A DNA stretch of 64,000 nucleotides from positions 1 through 64,000 of the forward strand of contig NZ_ATUD01000017.1 of the NCBI RefSeq assembly GCF_000420025.1. Direction: 5' to 3'. The notes under the pieces were generated by a model. It was given only the letters and a program-made list of their open reading frames with translations. It did no database searches and was not told the DNA's origin. Shown here in pieces: positions 25,911 to 34,549 of the stretch. Each line of letters opens with the position of its first letter. Position 1 is the stretch's first letter. This DNA is from Patulibacter americanus DSM 16676 (GTDB taxonomy: Bacteria; Actinomycetota; Thermoleophilia; Solirubrobacterales; Solirubrobacteraceae). Both the position numbers and the translations under genes were made by a program.

Positions 25911-27212
25911 CTAGTGGTGATGGTGGTGGTGCGCGTCGCCGAGCGCCGCCTCGGGGAGCCGTCCCACGAGGGCCGCGGCCAGCGCGGTCGAGAGCGGGAC
26001 GGACAGCACGAGCGCGGCCGAGCCGACGAGGGTCGAGACGATCGGCTCGGCGAGCTGGGAGTCGTTGATCGCGTCGCCGAACGAGACCCCGTTGGCGGAG
26101 GCGACGAGCAGCAGGGGCAGCGTCGCGCCCGCGTAGGCCAGGACGAGGGTGTGGATCGTGGCGGAGAGGTGGTCGCGGCCCACGATGAACGCCTCGCGGT
26201 ACAGCGCGCGCGGCGGCAGCGACGGGTTGTTGCGGTGCAGCGCCGCGACCGTGGAGACCTGCGAGACGACGGTGTCGGTGAGCACCCCGAGGGCGCCGAT
26301 CACCATGCCGGCCAGGAGGATGCCCTGCAGGGGCAGCTCGCCGCCGCTCTGTAGCGCGAACGAGCCCAGGTCGCCGTCCTTGCCGTCGAGGCCCGCCAGC
26401 TCCGACCACAGCGTGCCGAGCAGCGCGGCGACGAGCAGCGAGACACCGATGCCCGTGACGGCGGCGAGGCTCTGCGTCGTCACCCCGTAGGTGAGCGCCG
26501 TCGTGACGAACATGACCGCGAGCGCTCCGACCGTCGCCACGAGGATGGGGGAGGACCCGTCCAGGATCGCGGGGACGAGCCACAGCACGACGAGGGAGAG
26601 GCTGGCGGCGGTGCCCACGAGCGCCAGCAGGCCCCGGCCGCGGGCGACGACCGCGCCGAGCAGGGCGAAGATGATGGCGAGCGCCACGAGCGGGACGCGG
26701 CGGTCGACCCCGCTGAACGCGTAGACGGGCCCGGAGTCGGCGGCGCCGGCCCCGGGGGCGTCCGCCCCGCCGGCGTCGCCCGCGGCCCCGGCCTGGCCGG
26801 CCGAACCGCCGCCGCCGGCCCCGCTCGCTCCGGCGGCCCCGGGGGTGCCCTCGGCGGGGCGCTGGTCGACCAGGCGCACCTTGTCGCCGACCTCGAGCGC
26901 GGGGCTGACCTCGGGCGGGCCCAGGACGACCTTCGCCCGGTACCCCTCGTCGGGTCCGTCCGTGACGCGGAAGGTGGCCGTCAGGCAGCGCTGGTCGGAC
27001 GGGCCGCCGCAGGACGCCGACGCGACGCCGACGACGGTCGCGCCCACCGTGCGTGTGCCCGCCCCGGGGATGCTCGGTCCGTCGCCCTGCGGCCACAGCG
27101 CGATCAGGCCGACGACGGTCAGCAGGCCGACGAGGGAGACGACGCCGACGAGCAGGCGCCCCGGACCGCCGTCGAGGAGGGTCCGGAGGGCGTGGCGGTC
27201 GGCGGCGCGCAT
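25911..27212 (-). CDS. YibE/F family multi-pass membrane protein with natural C-terminal His6
   Basis: A 433-residue integral membrane protein of the YibE/F family (function unproven; sometimes linked to metal or oligopeptide transport). After an N-terminal membrane segment it has a short extracytoplasmic region with two Cys (ASCGGPSDQRCLTA), a Gly/Ala-rich linker, then about seven to eight membrane helices with the family stretch GMVIGALGVLTDTVVSQVSTVAALHRNNPSLPPRALYREAF. The last six residues are His (GDAHHHHHH), encoded by CAC/CAT codons, an apparent native metal-binding tail. Start is ATG 27212. It lies 100 nt downstream of a Fur/Zur-type regulator gene on the same strand, so metal homeostasis is likely but inferred. 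Confidence 0.88.
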   Translation of the reverse strand: MRAADRHALRTLLDGGPGRLLVGVVSLVGLLTVVGLIALWPQGDGPSIPGAGTRTVGATVVGVASASCGGPSDQRCLTATFRVTDGPDEGYRAKVVLGPPEVSPALEVGDKVRLVDQRPAEGTPGAAGASGAGGGGSAGQAGAAGDAGGADAPGAGAADSGPVYAFSGVDRRVPLVALAIIFALLGAVVARGRGLLALVGTAASLSLVVLWLVPAILDGSSPILVATVGALAVMFVTTALTYGVTTQSLAAVTGIGVSLLVAALLGTLWSELAGLDGKDGDLGSFALQSGGELPLQGILLAGMVIGALGVLTDTVVSQVSTVAALHRNNPSLPPRALYREAFIVGRDHLSATIHTLVLAYAGATLPLLLVASANGVSFGDAINDSQLAEPIVSTLVGSAALVLSVPLSTALAAALVGRLPEAALGDAHHHHHH

Positions 27213-27312
27213 CCTCCCGAACTACGCCGCGGGAGGGGCGGATCCTGCCCGGGCGCGGCTGCGGGCGCGGGCCGGTGCGGCGCGTCGCGGGCGGCGACGC
27301 GGGGCGGACGGC

Positions 27313-27792
27313 TCAGGCGGTGCTGACGGACGCGGCCGCCGCGGCGCGGCAGGCCGCGCAGGTGCCGTGCAGGACGACGTCGTGGCCCGTGACCTCGAAG
27401 CCGGCGCCGGCGGAGAGCCGGTGGATCGCGTCCTCGAGGCGGTCGTCCGTGAAGGGGATCACCGCGCCGCAGTCCTTGCAGGCGAGGTGGTGGTGATGGT
27501 GGTCGGGGGCGAGACGCTCGTAGCGGGCGATGCCCTGGCCGACCTCGATCCGCTGGACGAGGTGTAGCTGCTCGAGCTCGTCCAGCACCCGGTAGATGCT
27601 CGCGCGGCCGATCGTGCGGTCGCTCGCGCGCAGCTCGTCCTCGATCTCGAGCACCGTGCGGGCGCAGCGCTGGACGTCGAGGAGGTCCAGCAGGGCCGTG
27701 CGGGCACCGCCGCGGCGGTACCCCGCGTCCGTCAGGCGCTCGTCGGCGTGCCGGCGCCAGTCCGTCTCGACCCCGCTGTGCGCAGTACCCAT
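27313..27792 (-). CDS. Fur family regulator (Fur/Zur type)
   Basis: A 159-residue metal-responsive repressor of the Fur superfamily. The winged helix (ARTALLDLLDVQRCARTVLEIEDELRA, IGRASIYRVLDELEQLHLVQRIEV) is followed by the metal region with five consecutive His (DHHHHHLACKDCG) and a second Cys pair in GTCAACR. The His-rich block and the CxxC pairs fit Zur or Fur rather than PerR. The start at 27792 (not the in-frame ATG at 27801) is set by TACGAT 7 nt upstream; the earlier ATG overlaps that box. It probably controls the YibE/F gene downstream, which also ends in a His tail. Confidence 0.9.
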   Translation of the reverse strand: MGTAHSGVETDWRRHADERLTDAGYRRGGARTALLDLLDVQRCARTVLEIEDELRASDRTIGRASIYRVLDELEQLHLVQRIEVGQGIARYERLAPDHHHHHLACKDCGAVIPFTDDRLEDAIHRLSAGAGFEVTGHDVVLHGTCAACRAAAAASVSTA

Positions 27793-27799
27793 CCGTTCC

Positions 27800-27805
27800 A
27801 TCGTA
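27800..27805 (-). promoter_or_regulatory. -10 box of Fur/Zur-type gene, leaderless
   Basis: On the - strand TACGAT ends 7 nt before the ATG at 27792, with no ribosome binding site. Confidence 0.45.
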
Positions 27806-27873
27806 GCCGCCCGGCCGGTGCACGACGGCGTGCAGCCGGAAGGCGCCCGTCCTGGGGCGGCGAAGCGGCGGAC

Positions 27874-29901
27874 ATGCGTCACCCCCAGCTGCACGCAGCC
27901 CTCCGCTCCGCGGGCCAGCACGCCGCCCGTGAGCTCGCCGCCCGCGTCCGTGACGGGGACGAGGTGCCGTTCGAGCTGCTCGAGCACGCGCACCGGGGCA
28001 AGCCCGGCGGTCCGCGGCCCACGCTCTACTCGTACCGGCCGCTCGTCGGGCTGTACGTCGAGCGGCACGCCGACGCCCTGGCGCGGCTCCCCGCCGTCGC
28101 CGAGGCGGAGCACACGATGGTGGCCGCCTGGGGCGTCGAGGCGTACCTCGAGGCCCGCGGCGTCTCGCGGCCCCCGGCCGACCCGCACGCCCGGGCGGCC
28201 CTGGCGGTCCGGCAGTTCCTGGAGCGCCTGTTCGAGGACGCCCCGGACTTCGCGCCGACGCAGGAGCACTTCGACCGGGCGTTCGCCGAGCTCGACGCCG
28301 TGCTGACCAACGACGTGACGGAGACCGTCGTCGCGATCCCGCTCGTCGGCGTGGAGCCCGCCATGGCGACCGTGGCGATCACGCGGGGCGTGGCGCTGCA
28401 GCGCCCCGACGCGCTGCGCGGCGAGGTGCCCGACGCCGCGCTGACGGGCCCCGACGGCCAGCCCGCCGACGCGATCGCCACCCTGCGCTGGTCGGCCCGC
28501 CCGGGCTCCACGGCCACGCCCACCCGGGCCCGCGAGGCGTCACGCCGGCTGGTCACCGCGCTGCGGCTGCACGTTGCGGGCGCCGTCCCGTCCGCCGGCC
28601 CGCTCGTCTGGCTGCGCGCCTCGGGCTCCGGGTGGCGTGCGATGGCCATCGGCGGCACCTTCGCCTCGCGCGGCGTCGCGACGATCACCCCGGAGGACAT
28701 CCCGGACCTGCGCACGTTCGTCGACCTCGTCGCGCGGCGCCTGCCGCAGCAGGGCGAGGTCGCCTGGGCGCTGCGCCGCTGGACGCTCGCGCTGGACCGG
28801 GACCGGCCCGAGGAGACGCTGAGCGACCTGCTGCTCGCCGGCCGCGCGCTGCTCGAGCCGGAGGGCCCGCGCTCCGGCCGCCTGGCCGGCCGGCTCGCCG
28901 CGCTCTGCGCCACCGGGGACGAGCGGACCGCGCTGGCCCGCCGCCTCGCGCGCCTGGCCCTGCAGGAGCAGGAAGTCGTGGCCGGCAGCCGCCGCATCGA
29001 CCGCGACCTGCCCGACCGCGTCGATGAGCTGGCGGAGTGCCTGCGCGCGGTGCTGCGCGACTGCGTCGTCGGGCACCTGCGCGGCGACCTCGTGGAGATC
29101 GCGGAGGGCATCCTCGACGGCGTCGCCGACGAGGCCCGCCCCGCCCCGGCCGGCTGGCCGTCCGAGCGCGAGGCCGGCGCGGCCCACCGCCGGCTGCACG
29201 CCCCGGTCTGGACGCCGGCGGCGGAGGAGCCCTACGCGCCGGCGGACGACGCCGTGGCCTTCGACGACGCGGCGGCCTTCGACGACGCGGCCGAGGTCGA
29301 CGACGACACCTTCGAGGACGCCCCCGGGTTCGAGGACGAGGACACCTTCGAGGAGGGACCCGGCTTCGAGGAGGCACCCGGCTTCGAGGAGGGGCCCGGC
29401 TTCGACGAGGAGCAGGGCCTCGACGAGGCGCGCGCCTCCGAGGAGGGCCCGGCGTTCGACGTGCCCCCGCCCGCCGTGGACGCCGCTCCGCCGATGCCGC
29501 CGCGGATCCGCGAGCCGACCTTCGGGATGCCGCCGTACGTGGCGCCGGGCGAGGCCCACCCGGCCGACGGCTCGCACCCCGGCGACCAGCGGTCCGTCGG
29601 CGGCCACACGCCGGCGACCGGCCGGACGCCCGAGGGCCTCGACGCGCCGGTGCCCGAGTACGCGCCGCCGACGCCGTTCCGCTCCCGCGACGCGGGCACG
29701 CCCGGCGAGAACGCTCCCGACGACGGGCGCCCCGCGCGGATCCGCCCGCTCGACCCGACGGGCGAGATCCGGGCCGCCCGCCTGCGCCCGGCGCCGCCCC
29801 GCGACCTCTGGCTCGACGTCACGTGGGACGAGCCGCAGATGGGCGAGAAGGGCGACGACGACGACTCGACCGGCCCCTGGCCGGTGTCCGAGGCCAGCTG
29901 A
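27874..29901 (+). CDS. Large protein of unknown function with HEPN-like region and acidic repeats
   Basis: A 675-residue protein I cannot name. Residues about 300-420 include GRALLEPEGPRSGRLAGRLAALCATGDERTALARRLARL, then LAECLRAVLRDCVVGHLRGDLVEIAEGILDGVAD, a helical pattern resembling Apea-like HEPN domains. The RNase Rx4-6H motif of active HEPN toxins is not obvious: the usual RS.ivHG segment reads QEQEVVAGS. Residues about 463-522 form acidic Phe-containing repeats (FEEGPGFEE, FDDAAEVDDD), followed by a Pro-rich disordered tail. It is probably cytoplasmic. It is divergent from the Fur/Zur gene and converges on the Get3-like pair. Possible roles (RNA binding, scaffold) are guesses. It is a long single gene with no operon partner. 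Confidence 0.65.
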   Translation: MRHPQLHAALRSAGQHAARELAARVRDGDEVPFELLEHAHRGKPGGPRPTLYSYRPLVGLYVERHADALARLPAVAEAEHTMVAAWGVEAYLEARGVSRPPADPHARAALAVRQFLERLFEDAPDFAPTQEHFDRAFAELDAVLTNDVTETVVAIPLVGVEPAMATVAITRGVALQRPDALRGEVPDAALTGPDGQPADAIATLRWSARPGSTATPTRAREASRRLVTALRLHVAGAVPSAGPLVWLRASGSGWRAMAIGGTFASRGVATITPEDIPDLRTFVDLVARRLPQQGEVAWALRRWTLALDRDRPEETLSDLLLAGRALLEPEGPRSGRLAGRLAALCATGDERTALARRLARLALQEQEVVAGSRRIDRDLPDRVDELAECLRAVLRDCVVGHLRGDLVEIAEGILDGVADEARPAPAGWPSEREAGAAHRRLHAPVWTPAAEEPYAPADDAVAFDDAAAFDDAAEVDDDTFEDAPGFEDEDTFEEGPGFEEAPGFEEGPGFDEEQGLDEARASEEGPAFDVPPPAVDAAPPMPPRIREPTFGMPPYVAPGEAHPADGSHPGDQRSVGGHTPATGRTPEGLDAPVPEYAPPTPFRSRDAGTPGENAPDDGRPARIRPLDPTGEIRAARLRPAPPRDLWLDVTWDEPQMGEKGDDDDSTGPWPVSEAS

Positions 29902-29936
29902 GGGACGGGGCGGGCGTGGCGTGACGCCCGGGTGCC

Positions 29937-31064
29937 TCAGCCGGCGACGAGCACGTCGCGGATCGCGCCGAGCGCAGGCAGGTCGAAGACCTCGCCGCCC
30001 TGGGTCGGCACGACCGCCGGGCGCGGGTCGCCGACCGCCGTGGCCAGCTCGGCCACGGTCTCGGCGTCGCGCGCGGCGCGCTCGCGGTGCTCGTCCCACG
30101 TGCGGCCGACCTTGCCGGCCAGCGCGGCGCCGAGCACGTCGGTCAGCTCGGCCGTGACCCGTGCGCCGTCGCGGGCCGCGTCGTCGGGGGCGACGACCTC
30201 GACGCGGTTGACGACGAGGCCCGTGAACGGCATGTCGTTCTGCTGCAGATGGGCGCGGAAGAAGCGCGCCTCGGCCGCCGGGATCGGGGCGGGGGAGGTG
30301 ACGACGACGAACCGCGTGCCGGGGTCGCGCAGGATCGCCCGGACCGCCACGGCCCGCTGCGCGAAGCCGTCCGTGAGCGGCCCAAGCGCCTCGAAGAACG
30401 TCGCGAGGTCGCGCACCACGTCGACCCCGGTCAGCCGCTGCAGCGCGCCGAGGGCGAGGCCCGTGCCCCGCCGGGCCAGGCGCGCGGCGAACCCGGTGCG
30501 ACCCTGACCCAGCAGCGCCTGCATCGCTCGGCCCTCGAGGAAGCCGGCGATGCGGTCGGGGGCGTCGAGGAAGTCCAGCGCGTTGCGGGAGGGCGGCGTG
30601 TCGAGGACGACGACGTCGAACCGGGGGTCGGCCACGAGATCGTGGAGCCGGGCGACCGCGGTGAACTCGTGGGAGCCGCCCGCGGCGCCCGAGATCTGGC
30701 GGTAGAGCGGGTTCTCGAGCACCCGCTCGCGCGTGGCGGCGTCCGGGCTCAGCTCGGCGATCAGGCCGTCGAAGGTGCGCTGCGGGTCGAGCATGCACGC
30801 CCACAGCTCGCCGGGCGGCGTGACGCCGAGCGCGGTCAGGCGGTCGGCGGGGACGCGCTCCGGGTCGTTCGACAGGCTGCCCAGGCCGAGGGCGTCGGCC
30901 AGCCGGCGCGCGGGGTCGATCGTCACGACGGCCACCCGCCGGCCGCGGCCTGCGAGCGCCAGGCCGAGGGCGGCGGCCGTCGTCGTCTTGCCGACGCCGC
31001 CGGGGCCGGCGCAGACGACGACGCGGGCGTCGTCCAGTCGGTCGACCAGCGGACGCACGCTCAC
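29937..31064 (-). CDS. Get3/ArsA-like ATPase, second subunit (Rv3680/BagB-like)
   Basis: A 375-residue SIMIBI ATPase of the Get3/ArsA family. The P-loop is CAGPGGVGKTTTAAALGLALA. The signature Lys of the deviant Walker A motif is replaced by Pro21, while the phosphate-binding Lys26 is kept. Switch I-like VVTIDPARRLADAL and switch II-like VVLDTPPSRNALDFL are intact. Length and pairing with the preceding gene match the mycobacterial Rv3679/Rv3680 pair, a heterodimeric Get3-like complex with a role in envelope or stress functions. No transmembrane segment. Start GTG 31064 overlaps the upstream gene's stop (GTGA). Client proteins are unknown. Confidence 0.85.
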   Translation of the reverse strand: MSVRPLVDRLDDARVVVCAGPGGVGKTTTAAALGLALAGRGRRVAVVTIDPARRLADALGLGSLSNDPERVPADRLTALGVTPPGELWACMLDPQRTFDGLIAELSPDAATRERVLENPLYRQISGAAGGSHEFTAVARLHDLVADPRFDVVVLDTPPSRNALDFLDAPDRIAGFLEGRAMQALLGQGRTGFAARLARRGTGLALGALQRLTGVDVVRDLATFFEALGPLTDGFAQRAVAVRAILRDPGTRFVVVTSPAPIPAAEARFFRAHLQQNDMPFTGLVVNRVEVVAPDDAARDGARVTAELTDVLGAALAGKVGRTWDEHRERAARDAETVAELATAVGDPRPAVVPTQGGEVFDLPALGAIRDVLVAG

Positions 31065-32080
31065 GAGGCCTCCGGCGTGGTCGGCGACGAGGGAGCGGCG
31101 GCGACGCGCCGCAGGCCCTGCTCGAGCCGGTCGGCCAGCAGTGCGACGTCGTCCGGGCCGAGCCGCCGGCCCGGGGCGGCGGGGAGCGTGATCACGGGGG
31201 CGCGGAAACCCCGACGCAGCCGCGCGAGCTGGAGGGCCTGCCCGTGGGCGCGGCGGGCGTGGGCGTCGGCCACGGCGATCGCCGGGTCGTGGGGCGCCCC
31301 GGCGCCCAGCGCGTCGCGCTCCGCGGCGGAGAAGCGGTCGGGGAGCACCCCGTTGACGACGCCGAGCACGACCCGCACGCCGGCGCGCTCGGCCAGCGCG
31401 TCCTGCAGCTCGAGCGCCTCGGTCACGGGCAGCTCCTCGGCGGTGGTGACGACGACCACGCCGGTCTGCGCCGGGTCCTCGAGCGTGCCGGAGATGATCG
31501 TCCCCTGCCGGGCGATCGGGCCGACGCGGGCGGTCCGGGCGAACTGGGCCGGAGCACCGAGGACGGTGACGGCGTGCCCGGAGGCGGGGGCGTCCATCAC
31601 GCAGAGGTCGTACGGCGTCGCCCCGGGCGTGCGGCGATCGGGCTGCGCGAGCTCCCAGACCTTGCCCATCGCCAGCAGCTCCCGGAGCCCCGGGGTCGCG
31701 GCGGTGAGGCCGGTGAAGAGCTTGCCCGACCCGAGCAGGTCGGCGATCCCGGCGATCGGCAGCTGGTCGCGCAGGTACTCGCGCAGCGCGGCCTCGGGCG
31801 AGACGGAGACGTGGAAGAGGGCCCCGGGCGCGCCCCCCGGTACGGGCACCGCGGTCTCGACGAAGCCGTCCGGGTCCCCCGGCCCCTCCGCGTCGCCGAC
31901 GGGGGCGACGGGCGGGACGAGCGTGTCGAGGACGTCGCCGCGCCGCCCGACCTCGGCCAGGACCGCGCGGCGGCCGGCGCGGGCGGCGAGGACGCCCAGG
32001 GCCGCGGCGACGGTCGACTTGCCCACGCCGCCCTTGCCGGTCACGACGACGAGGCGCCGCTGGAGCAGATCGTGGGGCAT
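31061..32080 (-). CDS. Get3/ArsA-like ATPase, first subunit (Rv3679/BagA-like)
   Basis: A 339-residue ATPase of the Get3/ArsA family, first gene of the pair. It has a full deviant Walker A (VVTGKGGVGKSTVAAALG, with signature Lys16 and P-loop Lys21), LAEVGRRGDVLDTL in the switch I region, and DLCVMDAPASGHAVTVL in the switch II region. The fold should be cytoplasmic and dimeric, and the two subunits likely form a heterodimer in which only this one supplies the signature Lys. The start ATG 32080 has TAGGAT 9 nt upstream. Translational coupling with the second gene by a GTGA overlap. It is divergent from parA across 124 bp. Confidence 0.87.
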   Translation of the reverse strand: MPHDLLQRRLVVVTGKGGVGKSTVAAALGVLAARAGRRAVLAEVGRRGDVLDTLVPPVAPVGDAEGPGDPDGFVETAVPVPGGAPGALFHVSVSPEAALREYLRDQLPIAGIADLLGSGKLFTGLTAATPGLRELLAMGKVWELAQPDRRTPGATPYDLCVMDAPASGHAVTVLGAPAQFARTARVGPIARQGTIISGTLEDPAQTGVVVVTTAEELPVTEALELQDALAERAGVRVVLGVVNGVLPDRFSAAERDALGAGAPHDPAIAVADAHARRAHGQALQLARLRRGFRAPVITLPAAPGRRLGPDDVALLADRLEQGLRRVAAAPSSPTTPEAS

Positions 32081-32204
32081 CGGCGGCCGATCCTACGGGA
32101 CCGCCCGCCGGCGCCCACAACTCGTCCGCGACGCGGGAAGGAACGCCGATCGGCCCGGCGAACCTAGGGACCGCAGGGCGTCTCCACGCCTCGCCCCAAG
32201 CCTC

Positions 32205-33083
32205 GTGACCCCCGACAGCACGCCACCCCCCGTCTCTCGCGCCGCCGCCTTCGGGTCGGCGCTGGACCGCCCCGCGGCCGCGCCGCAGCACGCCGTCGTC
32301 GAGACCCCCGCGCCCAAGCCCGCGGCTCCCACCGGGCCGTGCGTCATCGTCATGGCCAACCAGAAGGGCGGCGTGGCGAAGACCACGACCACCCTGAATC
32401 TGGCCGTCGCGCTGAAGGAACAGGGGCACCGCGTCCTCGCGATCGACCTCGACCCGCAGGGCAACCTGACGATGTCGCAGGGGCTGGACCCCGACCGGGT
32501 CGTCCCCTCCATGTACCACGTGCTGGTGCAGGGACAGCCGATCGCGGACGTCACCCACACCGCCGAGATCGACGTGGCCGCGGCCTCGATCGACCTCGCG
32601 TCGGCCGAGGTGGCGATGGCCCCGATGATCGGCCGGGAGCGCGCCCTCGAGCGCGCCCTGCGCGCCGTCGCCGCGGACTACGACTACGTCTGCATCGACA
32701 CGCCGCCCAGCCTGGGGCTCTTGACGATCAACGCGCTCTGCGCCGCGCACAAGGTCATCGTGCCCGTGCAGGCCGAATACCTGTCCCTCCGCGGGCTCGC
32801 GCAGCTGCGCCAGACCGTCGAGATGGTCCGGGAGCAGCTCAACCCGGACCTCGTGATCCAGGGGATCCTCCCGACCCTGCTGGACACGCGCACCGTGCAC
32901 GCGAAGGAGGCGCTGGAGATGCTCGAGGAGCACTTCGGCGACCAGATGTTCGTGACGCGCGTGCGCAAGACCATCCGCTTCGCCGAGGCCCCCGTCCGGG
33001 GCATGTCGGTGCTGCGCTACGACCCTGACAGTACGGCCGCCCAGGCCTACCGCGACCTTGCTCAAGAGGTGCTCCGCTCATGA
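32205..33083 (+). CDS. parA: ParA/Soj family ATPase
   Basis: A 292-residue ParA-type ATPase. A disordered Pro/Ala-rich N-tail (about 45 residues) precedes the deviant Walker A MANQKGGVAKTTTTLNLAVAL (Lys54 and Lys59), then AIDLDPQGNLTMSQGLD (Walker A'), CIDTPPSLGLLTINAL (Walker B) and the C-terminal RFAEAPVRGMSVLRYDPDSTAAQAYRDLAQEV typical of Soj. Such ATPases position chromosomes, plasmids or division proteins by forming DNA-bound gradients. No parB gene follows; instead the stop codon overlaps ftsZ (ATGA), so its product is made together with FtsZ. Start GTG 32205 is the first plausible start giving the full domain. It may be a MipZ/PomZ-like regulator of the Z ring; this is inference. Confidence 0.85.
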   Translation: MTPDSTPPPVSRAAAFGSALDRPAAAPQHAVVETPAPKPAAPTGPCVIVMANQKGGVAKTTTTLNLAVALKEQGHRVLAIDLDPQGNLTMSQGLDPDRVVPSMYHVLVQGQPIADVTHTAEIDVAAASIDLASAEVAMAPMIGRERALERALRAVAADYDYVCIDTPPSLGLLTINALCAAHKVIVPVQAEYLSLRGLAQLRQTVEMVREQLNPDLVIQGILPTLLDTRTVHAKEALEMLEEHFGDQMFVTRVRKTIRFAEAPVRGMSVLRYDPDSTAAQAYRDLAQEVLRS

Positions 33084-34549
33084 CCCCGCAGAACAACAAT
33101 CGCTCCAGCCTCCGCGAGGGCCCGCTGGCCGACCTCTTCCGTCGCACCGACGAGCCGGCGGCTCCGGCCGCCCCGGCTCCCGGCGTCACGGGTGGGAACG
33201 CCACCTCGCAGGCGGCGTACGACTCGCGCTACCCGACCCGCGTCGGCCTCGACGCCGACCCGGAGCAGATCCTCGGGCTGGCGGACGTCGAGCCCACCCG
33301 TGAGGAGGTCGGCTCGAGCTACGTCGACCACGTCGCGCAGACCGCCGCGACGGTCGAGGCCTGGGGCGACCGCCAGCCGAAGATCCAGAACGCCTACGGC
33401 CCGGTCATCCGCGTCGTCGGCGTGGGCGGCGGCGGCACGAACGCCGTCAACCGCATGGTCGAGGCCGGCATCACCGGCGTCGAGTTCATGGCGATCAACA
33501 CGGACGCCCAGTCCCTGCAGGACTCCTCGGCCGACACGACGATCCACATCGGGCAGTCGTCGACCCGCGGCCTCGGCGCCGGCGCGAACCCGAACGTCGG
33601 GCGCAACGCCGCGATGGAGGAGTACGACGAGATCAAGGCGACCCTCCGCGGGGCCGACATGGTCTTCATCGCGGCCGGCGAGGGCGGCGGCACCGGCACC
33701 GGCGCCGCACCGGTCGTGGCCCGCATCGCCCGCGAGCTCGGCGCGCTGACCGTCGGCATCGTCACGAAGCCGTTCGCCTTCGAGGGCAAGCGCCGCGCGG
33801 AGTCCGCCGACGTCGGCATCCGCGAGCTGGCGGAGGAGGTCGACACCCTCATCGTCGTCCCGAACAACCGCCTGCTGTCCGTGCTCGAGCGCAACACCTC
33901 GATGGTCGACGCGTTCCGCGTCGCCGACGACGTGCTCCGCCAGGGCGTCCAGGGCATCTCCGAGCTCGTCACGGTCCCGGGCCTGATCAACCTCGACTTC
34001 GCGGACGTGCGGACGATCATGTCCGACCGCGGTGCGGCCCTCCTGGGCATCGGCCACGGCACGGGCGAGTCCCGCGCCGTGCAGGCCGCCGAGCGCGCCG
34101 TCTCCTCCCCGCTGCTCGAGACCTCCATGGACGGCGCCAAGGCCATCCTGCTCTCCATCGTCGGTGGCGGCGACCTCTCCCTGTGGGAGATCAACGAGGC
34201 CGCCGAGGCGATCGGTGCCGCCGCGCACCCCGACGCGAACATCATCTTCGGCGCGCAGGTCGACGAGAAGATGGGCGACGAGGTCTGGATCACCGTCGTC
34301 GCGACGGACTACGACCACCAGCCGCACCTGCAGGCGGCCGACGTCGCCCCGGCCGCCCGCCGCGCCGAGCCGCGTCGCGAGCGCCCGGTCGAGCAGCCCG
34401 TCCGCGACTCCCGCGGCACGATCCCGGCCGACCGCGAGCCCCGCGTCGTCCGCCGCCGCGAGGTCGCCGAGCCGGCGACCGTCGGCGGCCGCAGCGGCTC
34501 GGGCGCGCCCGGCTGGAGCACCCCGGAGTACCAGCGCCGCGAGAGGTGA
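33080..34549 (+). CDS. ftsZ: Cell division protein FtsZ with ~100-residue N-terminal extension
   Basis: A 489-residue tubulin-like GTPase that forms the Z ring. The core starts near residue 101 with IRVVGVGGGGTNAVNRMVEAGI, includes the tubulin signature AGEGGGTGTGAAPVVA and the T7 loop LINLDFADVRTIMSD with its catalytic Asp, and so should polymerise. Before the core lies an extension without counterpart in ordinary FtsZ (about 10-20 residues there), containing SLREGPLADLFRRTDE and a Pro/Ala-rich stretch. The C-terminal linker is Arg/Glu-rich and ends in WSTPEYQRRER, a weak version of the conserved tail peptide. The ATG at 33080 overlaps the parA stop by 4 nt. No other cell-division genes of the dcw cluster are nearby. 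Confidence 0.95.
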   Translation: MTPQNNNRSSLREGPLADLFRRTDEPAAPAAPAPGVTGGNATSQAAYDSRYPTRVGLDADPEQILGLADVEPTREEVGSSYVDHVAQTAATVEAWGDRQPKIQNAYGPVIRVVGVGGGGTNAVNRMVEAGITGVEFMAINTDAQSLQDSSADTTIHIGQSSTRGLGAGANPNVGRNAAMEEYDEIKATLRGADMVFIAAGEGGGTGTGAAPVVARIARELGALTVGIVTKPFAFEGKRRAESADVGIRELAEEVDTLIVVPNNRLLSVLERNTSMVDAFRVADDVLRQGVQGISELVTVPGLINLDFADVRTIMSDRGAALLGIGHGTGESRAVQAAERAVSSPLLETSMDGAKAILLSIVGGGDLSLWEINEAAEAIGAAAHPDANIIFGAQVDEKMGDEVWITVVATDYDHQPHLQAADVAPAARRAEPRRERPVEQPVRDSRGTIPADREPRVVRRREVAEPATVGGRSGSGAPGWSTPEYQRRER

